Assembly (NCBI RefSeq): GCF_018691265.1
Contig: NW_024881303.1
Span: forward strand, 13,881,777-13,945,776
Origin: Tyto alba
Lineage: Eukaryota; Chordata; Aves; Strigiformes; Tytonidae
Length of the DNA stretch: 64,000 nucleotides
Direction: 5' to 3'
Shown here: positions 36,031 through 49,780 of the stretch, one piece after another
Numbering within the stretch: position 1 is the first letter of the stretch
Layout of the letters: each line of letters begins with the position of its first letter
Notes under the pieces: generated by a model
Seen by the model: the letters and a program-made list of their open reading frames with translations, nothing else
What the model was told of the DNA's origin: nothing
Databases searched by the model: none
Translations under genes and position numbers: made by a program

Positions 36031-38364
36031 GTATTAGAATTATCCATTTTTGAAGCTACGTGTCAGTCATCTGTTTTTCAGTATATAGCTAGTCTTGCTC
36101 ATCAGTGAATAATCATATTCCCAAACACACTGCAAATGTCTGCTGAATAAATACTGGGAGAAAGACAAGATGTGTATTTGACAGTGATTTTAATCATGTC
36201 AGGCTCCTTTTTTTTCTTCCAAAGCCACAAAACAAAGGACTTTTACTATACTGCTAGTATTTCATTGTCATACAAAAAGCCTTATGTAGACCCTTCATTT
36301 TTCATCTTTATTCTGTATTTTTTTTCAGAGAAAAATTACAGGATCATGCAATTCATAGGATACTCAATCTGTTTTAGAGCAGCTTGCTTGGAGATCTGAC
36401 AGTAACAATCATGTTTATTCCTGAATATCATATTGGAGCAACAGATTACAAGGTACTCTATAAAGATGAGCCAGGGATTTTGTGTCACCTGTAAAACAGA
36501 ATAAGTAGTGATCACATGGACAAAAAGCTGACAGACAAGGCTTTTTGTCTTAGTTTAATATGAATGAGCAGTCAAAATACCCCACATTTTAGAAGGAAAA
36601 ACTCTTTGAGATGCAAGTAGTAGACGTCAACTAAAACCTATGCCTTGGACTATGAAAATAACATTCAGTAAAATGCATGAGTGTATAATAATGCATTAGT
36701 GGCTGAGTATACATCTTCAAACAGCGATTGAACTATTTGTTATATTCAGTCAACATGTTTGAGAGTCATTGGAAGACACCAGCTGATTGACAGAAGTGCT
36801 TTGGGGAATGAAGCTTTAGAGTGTTTTAGTAATCATGTAGTGAAATTTTGTCTGCTGCAGTTTGCTCTGAGAATGCATTTGCGCTCTTTCTGCAGAATAT
36901 ATTATATCAGATACCGCACTGCCCAGGTATATTCATGTGTTTGGGTTTCGTTCCTCTCATACTGAACAACATCTCTTATCATGTTACTGGTTGGTTGCTC
37001 TTAGTGTGTCATAACTCTTCCACCCCATGCCCCATGGGGTCTTACAACTCCTCTGTAGTTCCTGGGCATTCCACTGTCTGGCATGGTTTTGTCTTTGAGG
37101 TAACTACATATTTGAAAATGGATAACCGAGGTACCAAAGACTGACTGGCTCTCCCAAGCTCATGTAGTAAGTAGGGGAAGGTGCATACCCATTCTAAAGG
37201 CCACCTTATCTTCTAAGCCAAATTTAATTGACAGACTTCCATCCTTTATTTTCATCTCACCCTATCTTATCTCTTCCTTCTCCATTCTGCCTTCTGAGAC
37301 TTGGAAGGGCTTCTCAACCACATGGGGAACACCTTTTCCCTCTTTCAAATCCCTTCAATGTTTATCTCATTACCAAAAGCATCTCCACAACTGTGAGCTT
37401 GTATTAGGCCAATAATGAGGCTTGATTTTTCCCAGAATCAGGAAAGACTTTTGGCAAGAACAACACTGAAAATAAAGTAAGTAATCACAAAGAGAAATGC
37501 TATTTTGAGATGTGTCTCTGGTAGCAACAACAAAATGGAAGTTTTTGATCAGCTGCAATGCTTTTAGTCTCAGATCAGTTTGGTTTAATGTCAGCAATAA
37601 TGGAAGTGATGTTATTTTCTGTTTTTCAATATCATCTTTATGGCATTATGGTATTTTTCATTTTCAGATGATACTTGCAACCATAAGACATAAATCAACC
37701 CAAAGGAGGGAGAGAACTTGATTGAAAGATAATTTCCCTTGCAGTGAGTGAGTGACCTTTCTTAAAAGTTCAGAAGCTGGCTGGAAAACCATTTATTTTA
37801 TCAAATGACAAATAATTACCTTCAACTTTGGCTTGTTGCCAGGATCTCTGTTCCTCTCATTCAATTTCAGTGTAATGCATAAACTAACCATATTAATTGA
37901 TTAGAACTGTTCTCTAAAAGTGGTCCAAAATCAAACCCCATACTTTGATGATGTCAGGATCTGGATATGAAAAAATTCATTTGGAGATACTTCATTCTTT
38001 ATCTGAATCTTGACAACTTTGCTCTGCAACCTGGTTTACTGGTCACTAGCAGTAAAAGAGGTTGAAAAAATTAGGAGTTTCCACAGTAAGTGAAACTGCT
38101 CTTCACATGTTAATATGGTAACGCAAGTAAACTCTACAGTTTCCCCTTCTCCACCAACTTCTTGAAACCCATATGGATATACCCGTTGCAGGATTTTGAT
38201 ATTTAAGGAAGGCAGGCAAAACAGGAAATACCAAGGTATCTGAGCTAAGCAAGGGCAGCCTTAGAAACACTACAGGCAAAATTCAATTGTTCCTTTCTAC
38301 TTATTTTATCATGCAAAAGTACATTGCTCCTCTATTTCTTTAATAAAGGATAAGTCACTAGTAC
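36031..38364. other. AT-rich non-coding DNA, no gene seen
   Basis: Several frames of 60-98 codons have no domain-like content. No repeat end was recognised before the CR1 at about 38365. Confidence 0.5.
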
Positions 38365-38459
38365 TTTACCTCAGGGATGGATACCATGTCCAATATTGTT
38401 CAACACCTTCATTAATGACCTGGATGATTGTGCCTAGTGCACCCTCAGCAAGTCTGTAG

Positions 38460-38858
38460 ATGATACAAAACTGGGAGGAGCTACCCCAAATGGTTACGCT
38501 GCCCTTTGGGGAGACATTGACAGGCTGGAGAAAGGGGCAGAGAGGAATGAAGTTCAAAAAAAGGAAATGTGAAGGAATTCCTGCACCTGTGGAGGAATTA
38601 CCTATGGTCTGCTATGGCCTGGATCTTAACAAGCTAGAAAACAGATTTTCAGAGAAGGACTTCAGGTTTCTGGTCGACAAGAAGCTGAACGAGAGCCAGC
38701 AATGTACTTCTGTGACAAGGAAGGCCAACAGCATCCTCAGCTGCATGAGGATGAGTATTGCCAGCAGATTGACAGAAGTGGCTCTTCCTACCTACTCAGT
38801 CCTGGTGAGACACTCCTGGGGTACTAGGTCCAGTTCTGACCTCCCCAGTACAAGGTAA
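38460..38858 (+). pseudogene. Degenerate CR1 ORF2 reverse transcriptase tail
   Basis: The open frame of 132 codons carries NRFSEKDFRFLVDKKLNESQ, QCTSVTRKANSILSCMRMSI and ASRLTEVALPTYSVLVRHSW, which line up with the CR1 segment that reads ...[16 protein letters not shown]..., A-x-KAN-x-ILGC and SREVILPLYSxLVRPHL in fresher copies such as the one at 41151. Many substitutions and small frameshifts on either side show it is old. It lacks the active catalytic motifs and is not functional. Confidence 0.8.
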
Positions 38859-39150
38859 ACTTACTGGAATGAGTTCAATGAAGGGCAATGAGAAAGATTA
38901 AATGTTTGGAACATCTGTCATATGAAGAAAGTCTGGTCAGATGGGATTGTTTAGCCTGGAGAACTTATCTATGGGGACCTTATCCATGTCTATAAAAATC
39001 CGATGGAGAGAAGTAAAGAAGATGGAGCCAGACTCTTCTCAGTGGTACAGTGACAGGATGAGAGGCAATGGGCACAGCCTCAGATAAAGGAAATTCCTTT
39101 TGAACATAAGGAAAAATCTTCTTATAGTGAGAGTGACTGAACACTGTAAA

Positions 39151-39629
39151 AACTTGTCCTTAATAAGATGTCAGGACCTGGTGTGAGCTCTTCACAGGCT
39201 TTGTACCATTTTAAATATTTAAGGATTTTTAATGAAATGTGAAGCCTCCCCTTAGTATACCTAATTCATTGATGTCAGTGTTTCATCCTGCTGTATCTAA
39301 TGCACCCAGCTAAATTAGAGTATTTTCTAATGGTTTGACTGTATTTTAGCTTATACCGATTGGTGCAATTAATTTTTTTATTATTATTTTATTTTATTTT
39401 GCAAACTTTAAATGAATTATGTCTTTTCTGGCAATATCATCCCAAGACCCACAAAATTTTGCTTTTCTTGTAATGAATAAAAGTTAATTTTCCACTTAAA
39501 AAAATCTGTAAAAATAAACCCAAATTGTTGAATAAAGAAAACTTAGACCAATAACAACTGCATTCTTAAAAATAAAAAAAATCCAACTAATTTCAGGTTA
39601 TTTATGTGAAATTACTCTAGGCATGGTAA
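39151..39629. other. AT-rich insert or replacement within the CR1
   Basis: The segment separating the two CR1 parts is AT-rich, with a T/A simple stretch at about 39375-39405. No terminal inverted repeats, LTR ends or CR1-like tail were found at its edges. Confidence 0.5.
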
Positions 39630-39760
39630 TACTAGAGGTTTTCAAGATGTGATTGGACAGGGTGCTAGATGATCTCATCTAGGCTTCCTTTCCTATGAAA
39701 GGTTGGACCAGATGATCTTTTGAGGTCCCTTCCAACCCGGGCTGTTCAATTCTATGATAC

Positions 39761-41150
39761 CTCTTCCCCCTTCACCTCCCAAAAGCAAAAGCTGTTCCAA
39801 CATACATTCTTTCCATTTCAACCCCCAAAACAATATTTTGAAGTGAAAATGAGAAACTAAGAACTTGAAATACAATGTTCACTGCTGCCAAAAGATTGCA
39901 ATGAAAACAGGTTTTCACCTGAAAACAATTTTAATTAGCATATTTGATGTTATATTTTTGAGATATCCAAAATCCTTGAATGTCCAATGCAATGACTGTA
40001 AATACACAGAGAACACCAAACTTGGCCCCTAATTTTCATAAGTCTCTATGCAATAAAAGGTATTATTTATGGGGTATTCACTTGATTACATAAGGATTTG
40101 CAGGGTTACTACCAGTGTAGCTCACAGCATACATTCTAGAGCTCCTTAACTCTTAAACTAGACTGTGTATAAAATAATACCTTTTCCCAGTCAAGAAGTC
40201 AAGAAAGCTCTCCTGGAAGTTTCTTTAAAAATAGCTTGATAAACATTATGGCAAACTTTCTTTGGAAAAAGTAATTACTCAGACTAAGTTTTGTGGGATT
40301 TACTTATCACCAGCAATGATAAATTTACAAATCCTAGCACTAGCCTATTCCTAGGTATAGATTATATTTATATGTGGTGACACAATATTCAAGCTTAGGC
40401 ATCTAAAGTTAGAATTCCTAATCCATGCACGAAGGAATAAAAGAAGAGCATGCTGATTTTAGACTGTACTTGTTCTAAGCAATGAACAGAACAGATGAGA
40501 GTAAAAATACAGGTGGGGATGTGGGGAAAAGAGGAATAGAAATCATGAAAACCAAAATTATTGCTATTTCTGGCAAATCAGCATAATAAAATTATGACGA
40601 ATGCTGCTTAAGTAACAGAAACAGCTACCCAGGAGGAATTTCTGCATGGAACTCAGGAAAACACTGAGCTGAACCATTGTGTGGCATTGAAGTTAAACCA
40701 GCTAGGTAAAAATAAAATAAAAACAGTCCCAAACCACAATTTGATTGTGGCACTCGAGTAAATGAAGAGCTCACTGGATTATTCAAGACCTAGACATAAT
40801 GAAAATAAGTGCAACAGCATAGTTCTATGAAATAAAACAGCAGTAATACCAAGGCTGCTATCTTAGCTGAAGGCTAAACAGCTGAAAATTGGAGAAATAG
40901 AAATGTGAGAGAATGGAGCTCCTGTGTCTTTTTGATAAACAGTTATAAGAAATATAATTGTCCTGGTAGACCAGACCTATGTTAGTGAACAGTATGAAGA
41001 AACATTCCCAGGTAATGAAACGTAATTCTCTATGCTATTGTAATGACATTATAGCGTGGCATAGCTTTGACTCAAGATAACTAGCCCTTTCCAAATAGTT
41101 CCTGGGCACAGTCTATGAATTAATATATAATTATTATAATTAGTATTAAT
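39761..41150. other. AT-rich non-coding DNA, no gene seen
   Basis: Only short frames and no recognised repeats before the CR1 at 41151. Confidence 0.55.
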
Positions 41151-41616
41151 GTGTGGTGAAGTTGACGCACTGGAGGGAAAGGATGCCACGCAGAGGGACC
41201 TGGACAGGCTTGAGAGGTGGGCCTGGGCAAACCTCATGAAGTACAACAAAGCCAAGTGCAAGGTCCTGCACATGGGTCAGGGCAATCCCAAGCACAAATA
41301 CAGGCTGGGCAGAGAATGGATTGAGAGTAACCCTATGGGAAAGGACTTGGGGGTGTTGGTTGATGAGAAGCTCAACATGAGCTGGCAATATATGTTTGCA
41401 GCCCATAAAGCCAATTATGTCCTGGGCTGCATTAAGAGAAGTGTGACCAGCAGGTCGAGGGAGGTGATTCTCTCCCTCTACTCCATTCTCGTGAGACCTC
41501 ACCTGCAGTGCTGTGTCCAGCTCTGGGTCTTTGAACTTAGGAAGGACATAGATCTGTTAGAGCAAGTCCAGAGGAGGGATACAAAGATGATCAGAGCACC
41601 TATGAAGATCCTATGA
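41151..41616 (+). pseudogene. CR1 ORF2 reverse transcriptase C-terminal fragment
   Basis: An uninterrupted frame of about 155 codons encodes [20 protein letters not shown], then [40 protein letters not shown] and [14 protein letters not shown]. This is the thumb and C-terminal part of the CR1 polymerase. The catalytic palm, with its F-A-D-D box, lies upstream of the truncation point and is missing. The frame ends at a stop after MIRAPMKIL, and the later C-terminal sequence is out of frame, so the copy is dead, though recent enough to have kept a long frame. Confidence 0.93.
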
Positions 41617-42018
41617 AGATAGGATGAGACAGTTGGGGTTGTTCAGCCTGGAGAAGAGAAGGCTCCAGGGAGACCTTATAGCAGCCTTCCAGTACTTAAA
41701 GGGGGCTACAGGAAAGATGAGGAGGGACTTATTACAAAGGCATGTAGTGATAGGACGACAGGGAATGGCTTTAAATTGAAAGAGGGTAAATTTAGATTAG
41801 ATGTAAGGAAGAAATTTTTCACTGTGAGGGTGGTGAGGCACTGGCCCAGGGTGCCCAGAGCAGCTGTGGCTGCCCCCTCCCTGGAAGGGTTCAAGGCCAG
41901 GTTGGACGGGGCTGGGAGCCCCCTGGGCTGGGGGAAGGGGGCCCTGCCCATGTCAGGGGAGTTGGAACTAGATGACCTTTAAGGTCCTTTCCAACACAAA
42001 TTCTATGATTCTATGACA
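41151..42018 (+). mobile_element. CR1 LINE 3' fragment with intact 3' tail
   Basis: Begins abruptly inside ORF2 (GTGGTGAAGTTGACGCACTG) and runs to the tail ATTCTATGATTCTATGA ending at about 42017. The 868-base copy is a typical 5' truncation and is the least degraded CR1 in the window. Its 3' end shares the CCCTCCCTGGAAGGGTTCAA block with the opposite-strand copy at 27635, so the two are close relatives. Confidence 0.95.
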
Positions 42019-45000
42019 AAGGAACATTCCAAGTAGGAAATCTGCAAATAACTTTGCTATTGTAGAGGCTAAGAGAGATCAACAGTATGGACAATGTTAT
42101 TTTATGTCAGTTAGCCCCAATGACAGAGATGTTAATTTACTAGTATGTAGATACAGCCAGTCTGACTTGTAAGAATAGAGTCTGCAGATCCAATCCCAGT
42201 AGTTTCGCTCACCACTTCAGTAGGACTTGGACCCAAAAATTGTTGAGCTGCAGTGGTCCAGAAAAAATGTCAAAAGAATGATTTACTTTGGTTATGTATG
42301 AGGGATGCAAATTACTTTATGCTAAGACTAATATAAAATGCACCTTTACTCTATACTGGAAAAAAAGACTCTGTGATTAGTTCAGTAAATTAAGTATTTC
42401 AAAATAGAGGCATTAATATCAAAAATGTGGTTATTAAACCATGCTTAACATGAGTGAGAAAAAGCTTGGCCTCAAAAGTATTCCCTGAGGAATAGAACAT
42501 TTTGCCTCATAAAGAGGCATGATGAGCACAGAAGTGGAGGCTACACTGCACTGTAACTGTCAGCCAAATATTTTGTCTGAGAAGGTACTGGGTAACCCAT
42601 CTTGAGCAGAGCAATGAAACAGGCATAAATGGCAAAAGGCATGATGCACAGCCAGTTGCTAGATCAAATCAGAATTTCATAATTAAAATTATAGCTCTCC
42701 TTTCTTTGAAACAAGTGTATATTTGCATCATGCTGAGCACAGTGATGGCATTCAAGTAATTACTGAGAATCCATGGCATTTTATAAACTGAAATACACCT
42801 CTTCTTTTACACAGAGATAATTTCATCCATCGCTGGCTGTAGACACCACAGGAAAGTCTGTGGGAACTGCTACATAGCACAGTACTACACAGGCAGTTCT
42901 AGCTAAGCAGCAGACAGAATCACTTTCCTTCTTAAATTGAAATTAAAGAGAAAGCCTTATGAAGGGAAAATTACATTTCCCCAGTTGCAGTTTGACAGTA
43001 GTTCTAGTCTAAACAATTGGTCAGAGTAAAACAGGAACCTGTACTCCTGACATCATATATTTCATGTATTAAATATAGCACATTGCTCTGATAAATAGTA
43101 CTTTGATTTTATAACTAGTGTATTTCTGTAAAAATCTAATGAGGGCTTTTCACCTACATAAAAATGCATTAACTAGTTATTCTATACTCTTGACAAATTC
43201 TGACTCTGCTGGTTCTGCATTTATTTATCCTGCATTCGACAGGTAACTGTAAATACATTATTACCACAAACCAATCATAGCAAAATGTTATGCAGGATTT
43301 GGGAAAATATTTAATCTCCTCATTTGCAGCAACTGACTTTACCAAGTGTCTCATATATAGCCCTTCTAATTTATTGTAAGGTTATTAGCACGATTAGTTA
43401 CTAGGATATAAGATCTGAATATTGTCAACTGGAGAAAATATGCTATAGGAAGGAAGCAACTTTGCCTTCCTCCAAAGCAGCCTAATTTGTTGTGTCACAA
43501 GGTTTCATGTGAGATATAGAATTCCATTCATACGGGATATATAATTTTCCCAAAAGTTTCCTGTGGGGGCTGTGTCTTTGAATAGCTCTTCATGGACCCA
43601 CTGGAGCTGATTCTGCGTCATGCAGAGGATCGTGGAGGGTAACTCAGATCTGCAAGACTTCAGGAATTTGGCAAATTTTCTCTTCTTTCTCCTCTCTAAA
43701 CACGTATCAAAACTGCAATATTGTTCACATCTGGAAAAGATGGTAATAGATTTTACCAGAAAACTTCTGGCCAAATTGGATATACAAGCGAAGGAATGAG
43801 ATGAAGGGATCTGGGATGGTCACTGTGGCTCAGGAGCTTCTGTTAAGCAACTCCTCCTTGAAGGCTGAGAATGTCAAGCCCAAAGACATTGCTAAAGCGA
43901 GGAGATCTACTGCTGCTTGAGAAAAATGCTGATGCCTCAGGGCAGCAAACACAACCAGGAAATAACACACACTCTCTTCTGTGTATTAATGGGTCTCAAA
44001 AAAATCCAGTGCTGGATGCTTGGGTACTGCCACATTTAAATATCAGGGATTTTATTGAATTTTCAATGGCAGTAACATTGAGCACTTCTGAAAATTACCA
44101 TCCTCTAATGTCCTATAACTGTCTGAAATACTTAGATTTGCATTCAGATCAGCAAAGCAACCTCATCCAAATTGCCCTGAAAACATCAAGATTTCTATAT
44201 GATAAGTATGCTAGACTGTATGAGAATTTATCCATTTTCTTAATTCATTAACTTCATGAATCCACCCTTCCTGCTTTCCTTCTTATTTGATATAAAATTA
44301 TGTTCCACATATGTTAATCTCTCTAAGCAATTCCTCCTACCTGTTAGATTGCCTCTCTTAGCCTGTGGACTACTATATTACTCAAGGCATGTTCTGCAAT
44401 TTTGAAGATAGCTCATTTACAACAGACAGCCATTTCTGTGCATTCCAGGATTTGATACAGTGCTAGTCCACACAGCTACTGTGTGCTACAAGGACTGTTA
44501 TATCTCAAATAACATACTTCAACCATTCCTGGGATCCCTGAAATGGCTTCTCTGGACCTTATAGACATGTTTCTATTCCTCAGCTTCCTGTCTATCTCTC
44601 TTCTTCAAATTCAAGAATCACAAAATATTCTGCAGGAATAACAGGCCTCAAAGGTGCATAACCCACAAATTCCATGTAAAATATTATTTTATGCAACCTT
44701 GTAACAATAACGATAGAAGATGCATTTTACTTTTCCTAGTAGGAATGCAGGTAGAAGTTATTAGCCCTCAAAATCCTGAAGCAACATACTGTGTCAAATT
44801 GCAAATCCAACTTTCTCAATAAACAAACTTTCTACTCTCAGAAACACTTTGATTCATAATTTTATTGAGCAAAATAAACATGAACACTCAAATACAAGTC
44901 TTACGATTCACAAGAGGGAAGGTAAGAGAAATCATTCCATACAGTAAAAATACAGATAATGAAATAATGACAGCTGTTGTTTTGGTAGTTCACTATCGCT

Positions 45001-47478
45001 ACAATCCATCATCAGTATCTGAATACTTTTGCCAGACTAATTGCGAATTTCTATTCTGTATCTTTTAATTCAGCCTAATTCATTATAAACCCCCTGACAG
45101 CACAGAAATAAGATATGGTCTTATTAGCTGCCAGAAATAAAAGATATTTTAGCAGAAGAAAGCCTCTTTAAACAGCGTATTTCTTCAGGATATTCATCCA
45201 GGATGAGAGCAGTAACAGAGTAATTCTTCAGGAGTTAAGACATGAAATATAGAGTATTGTGTAAAGCACAGCTTTGCTAAAATCCATATGGAAGACTGAA
45301 ATGTCACACTATGTTGCAGACTTCTTATAAGTCATTAGGGCTATCCAGCAGTGTTCTTATGTAACAATCCTAAATCAGATATCTGTCAGTTCAATCACAA
45401 GCTCAGGCAAAATTTCTGAAGCTCCTTGAATTTTTGGGAAGATCAAAAATTCAGAATTAATTCAAACATTACCATTTAGAAGATGAAATTTTGAGCCTAC
45501 TCACTGCTACAAACTTACTAAAAGTTTATTAAAAATATCTCTAGTATGTATGCACCTACAGGGAATCACCTAGAACTTGAATTTTGGAGTTTAATCATTA
45601 CCGCAGCAGCTCCTATTATTTTTCCTCAGTAGAATCAAATATGTTCAAGAGTCATTTTGTTTAGTCTAGATCAGTGCTTTCCAAAACATGAAGTCTATTT
45701 TGAGCTGGATCATGTTTTTTGAGGGGTCACACTGTTTACATGGTATCCTGAAACATCTTTAAACAGCAAATTGCAATGTGAACAAACCATCATTTGCAGC
45801 TAATGAAAACTTTAGTTTTATGAGTCAGGCATGATACAAATTAATTACAGTTTAAAATAAAATGCTGGATCTTTGTTTTGAGCTTTCTCACTTCTGTATC
45901 TTTGCAGATGCAACATTTAGCAGTATTCCTGCTAAAGCACAGTTTCCTCTTTTTATAAATGAAATCCAAGAATCACATGATCCCATGATCTGAAATGTAA
46001 ATACATTTTTATTTAAACTATAGTACATTTTATAAGACTCAGAGATTAAGAGAATTATCTGTTTTATGTCATAGGTGGTATAAACAGGTGAAGAATTCTT
46101 TTTCCCATAAGAATTACCGTAAGAATGCTAATCCTCTGCTGTTGCCATTTAGCCAGTAAGTGTGGTGTTCTTTGTTGACAGAAACCATCAATCAGTCCCC
46201 AAAAGAGAGACACTACTTTTCAACAAAGAAAATAGCCCACATTATTACCACCCTGCAACTGTCATACTATTTGGTAGAATGGGATGTCATGTCTCATTAG
46301 CAGCATGTTAGTGACATCTGCCCTGAAACAGAATTTTCAATTTTCAGAGCTGATGGACATGCTCAGGTTCTGGACAAGGTTAGGGTTACATGGGGATCTT
46401 GGTGAGTTACAGCCCCTACACATATCTGTTTGTTCTTCATATTTCCTTCTAAGGAGAAAGCAGATTGTTCAAAGCAAGGCTCTAAAGCAATAGTCATATT
46501 ATGTCCTGGGCTGAAACATGCACCCTGAAGCAATCAGTATTTCCTCAGCCATTCAAGCAAGCAAACATTAATTTGGAACTTGCTGATGATCAAATTCTGC
46601 ATACCAGGAAGTGAGAATACTATGTCTAAATCACAACTAATCTTTCCTACCTGCAATGTAGTATAACGCTCTGTATTATTTCATTTCTATTTCTACATTT
46701 GCTAAAGATTAGGAAAGACCAGTTAAAAAAATGGTAAAAAGGCAGTTCCAAGATGTAGCTTAGATTCTCTGTCTTTAGAAACAAGACACATGTTTAAGGT
46801 TTGGAAATCCTATTTTCTCGGATTAACTAGCATGATATAAGGCTATAAATGTCCCTTTTTTACCTTGAAGGGTCTGAAAAAGAGATTCATTTTCAAGTGA
46901 GTCAAAGTTAACAATGCACAACAAATATACTTAGTGAAAAACTGACTAAATAAAGCTTAACAGGCATATGCATTTCTGCAAATCAATTTTGCATCTGGAA
47001 TCTGATTTTTCTATTTTGCCTTCCCTACACCTTCTTGAAGCAATTTTAGAAGAAATAACCAGAGAAGCAGCATTGGCAACATATTGGAAAAATTCTGGTT
47101 ACAGATGGTATAAAGTACACTATCTTGTTGAAAATACATAAAGACTCAAAGCAAGAGAAAAAAAGAATGAGATACAAAAATAGTTCATAAATTCTAAAAG
47201 CATTCCAGCTTAGTAGTTTTATTTCCAGAGTTAACCAAATACACTTGAAATTTAAAAGCAGAGATGGCTAACAGGTCATGTTCTTAGCAGTGCTGACCCA
47301 AGGTTAAGTATTTTTCACTCCAAGCTATATTGGAGTCAACAGTTTCAACAGAGTGGTATTATATCCCCTACTTTTAATAATGTTCTCAGCTTGACACTGT
47401 CAAATTCCTATGTTTCTTTTGACAAAAGTAAAGTTTATGTTCCTCAAAAGTCATTGCATATGACATATGCATGGGCTA

Positions 47479-47496
47479 TTTTTTTTTTTTTTTTTT
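47479..47496 (-). repeat. T18 homopolymer
   Basis: Eighteen consecutive T residues on the plus strand. Confidence 0.95.
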
Positions 47497-48921
47497 AATA
47501 AAAGAGGCAAGGTTTACTGGAACACATAATCTAACCTATAAGTACCCAGAATGACTATCTCCCAGCAAATGAGAGGTCTTCTCACAAACACACTCATTAA
47601 CAACATTCATTTTTTGTTTATGCTATGGTTTCTGCAGAGGTGTTTAGATGCTGATACAAATGTGAAATGAATGAGGACTGTGGGAATCTATGTGTAGGTG
47701 TGCAATAGCCAGGCTGCTGAAAGTTGAGCGTGACTGATGTGCAGATAGCAGGCTATGTGTGGAGAATGATAAACATGGTGGGAGAAAAGATTAGTGCACA
47801 CGTGAAAGGGAACTGTTATATATTGCCTGAATTTGCAGCACACCCCCTCTCCCAAGGTTATCTCCCCTCTCCTCTCCCCATATTTGATTACACTTGACAG
47901 AGTGATGAGTACTGCAGCCAGATGGGACACATTTATTTTGCTGAACAATACCAGAGGACTTAGAAAGACAGAATAATCCCCCAGCCAAGGTATAGCTTAG
48001 GTCTACAGGATACAAGCTGGGTATTTTTATTTTTTGTTTAGAGAAGCTGATGTTATTTCTGGACTGGGGTCAAATTCAGCAAATATCTTTAACCAGATCT
48101 TCAATTTCTAAAAGATGACTTTATGTTTGTCCAAAAGTCCTGCTGCACCAATGAAAACCATTTGCAGGACTAATCCTTCCTAAGACTTCTTCTAATGAGC
48201 CACTCCTGTCACCAAGAGCATGTGACTTTCCCAAAGGCCATCCAAGAGATGTGCACAGGCACTAAAGGACAAACACAAGTCCCTGGCTGGTGAGACCCCT
48301 GCCCTGCCTGCCCCGGGGAAGCCTCTGTGGCACGTCAATACCCCCTTTCTTTCTATCTCCCTGTTAAAGACTAAGGGTTGTGAAGTTTTGCGCAGCTGCC
48401 ATTGGACTGTCAGGGAAGGATTTTGAAGGCCATTGTCAAGCCCCTTTTGTCATGTTTTGGCTTAGCAATAGAAAATACTCCCCATACACAAGGGTTGAGT
48501 AAGCTTCCTTCTCCAGACTCCCTGTTTACATCACTCTTTGGAGGGAGGATGAGCAAGACCAATTAAGGACATTAAATTCACTATAATGGTCAGTCACTTT
48601 AATGAAAGAAAATCTATATTCAAACACAAGTGGCCATTCCACTTTTCTGTTTTCATGACATTTTGCCTATGGCAGAACAAAGAAAGATTTTAAAAAGACA
48701 CATTTGCAAGGTCTGAACGTGATCATGTGAAGAAAACAAAGTGTTTGAACACCACAAAATAGGCTCCTTTTAAAACCATAAGATATTATTGAGACTTGCT
48801 ATCAGTACTCTTACCACAACCTTGTTCTTGGTTGAGGTAATTGGTCTGAAGAATGAAAAAAAGGAAGGTTTTAATTTTTTTGCCACGGAAGCATAAATTA
48901 ATTTGCAAATCAAAATATTTT

Positions 48922-48960
48922 CATATATATGTATATATTTATATATGTGTATGTATACAC
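48922..48960. repeat. TA-rich simple sequence
   Basis: Alternating TATATATG and TATATATT units. Confidence 0.85.
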
Positions 48961-49733
48961 TTACAAATTTAGTAAAAATTCCAAATGTTCAAGAATTTAT
49001 CACACTCTGTAGTGGTTTGTTTGAGAGAAAACTACTGTGTTTAAGAGTAATGCTTTATTTTGCATTGGATAGTTTTCCAGTTTCTATCCTTTGGTTATTT
49101 TATATGTAGATTTGAGGTGACGGGAGTATTTATGACAACAGGGATATAAAACATGACTTCAAAAGAAGGCACAAAACTTTCTAAAGTTTCTGTTATCTTT
49201 CAAGTATTGTGACTTGAAAGATTGTATTACCCCGGATCACTTGGAGATGCACTCTTCCTTCATAGACACTTAGATAATACTTGAAGTTACCCAACAGTAT
49301 TTCTGTGGCAATCCCTATTATTCATTCCATTTGAGCTGGAATGTACTGGAAGAGTTAATCTGTATTCTGTTTGGTGCAATAAAAATTGCATGCTGTCCTC
49401 ATAAAACTACCAATAAATTAAGATATGCAACCAATGACCAACTGAACAATGGTATCAGTCTTACCTTAGACTTTTGCTTCTACATTTTAGAGTGCCAACT
49501 TTTAGAAATAGCTGTTTTATTACATTCGTTCCCTCACCCTTCTAAGACCTGCTCTCCTCACATTGAATGAGTTTTAAAATATCCAGTTCAAATCCCATAA
49601 AAGGGCAAGACCAATGATTCCAGTCACATTACTGCTGAAATTCAAAGTTGAGCCTTGACTGTACTTTCTTTTCCTACTGCTGCTGAGGTTATTGTTAGCA
49701 ATTATTTTACTGAGAGAAAGGGGAGGTGGAGGG

Positions 49734-49780
49734 AAAACAAACAAACAAACAAACAAACAAAAAAACAAAAAACAAAAAAA
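49734..49780 (+). repeat. (AAAC)n microsatellite
   Basis: About six AAAC units, then irregular A-runs broken by single C residues. Confidence 0.9.

Larger units (their letters stand above)
38365..39760 (+). mobile_element. CR1 LINE 3' portion, split by about 480 bases of other sequence
   Basis: From about 38365 the sequence follows CR1 ORF2, starting at the reverse transcriptase block around its second catalytic motif (read through as ...TLIND-like, then DDTKLGG-like with errors), through the thumb to about 39150. After about 480 bases with no CR1 similarity, the standard 3' region resumes at about 39630 (GGTTTTCAAGATGTGATTGG) and ends at about 39758 with CAATTCTATGATA. Both parts are in the same orientation and the right order, so they are probably one element. 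All limits are approximate. Confidence 0.8.

Noticed and set aside
41146..41502. Minus-strand frames opposite the CR1 reverse transcriptase fragment
   Set aside because: They are antisense shadows of a clear plus-strand CR1 coding remnant.
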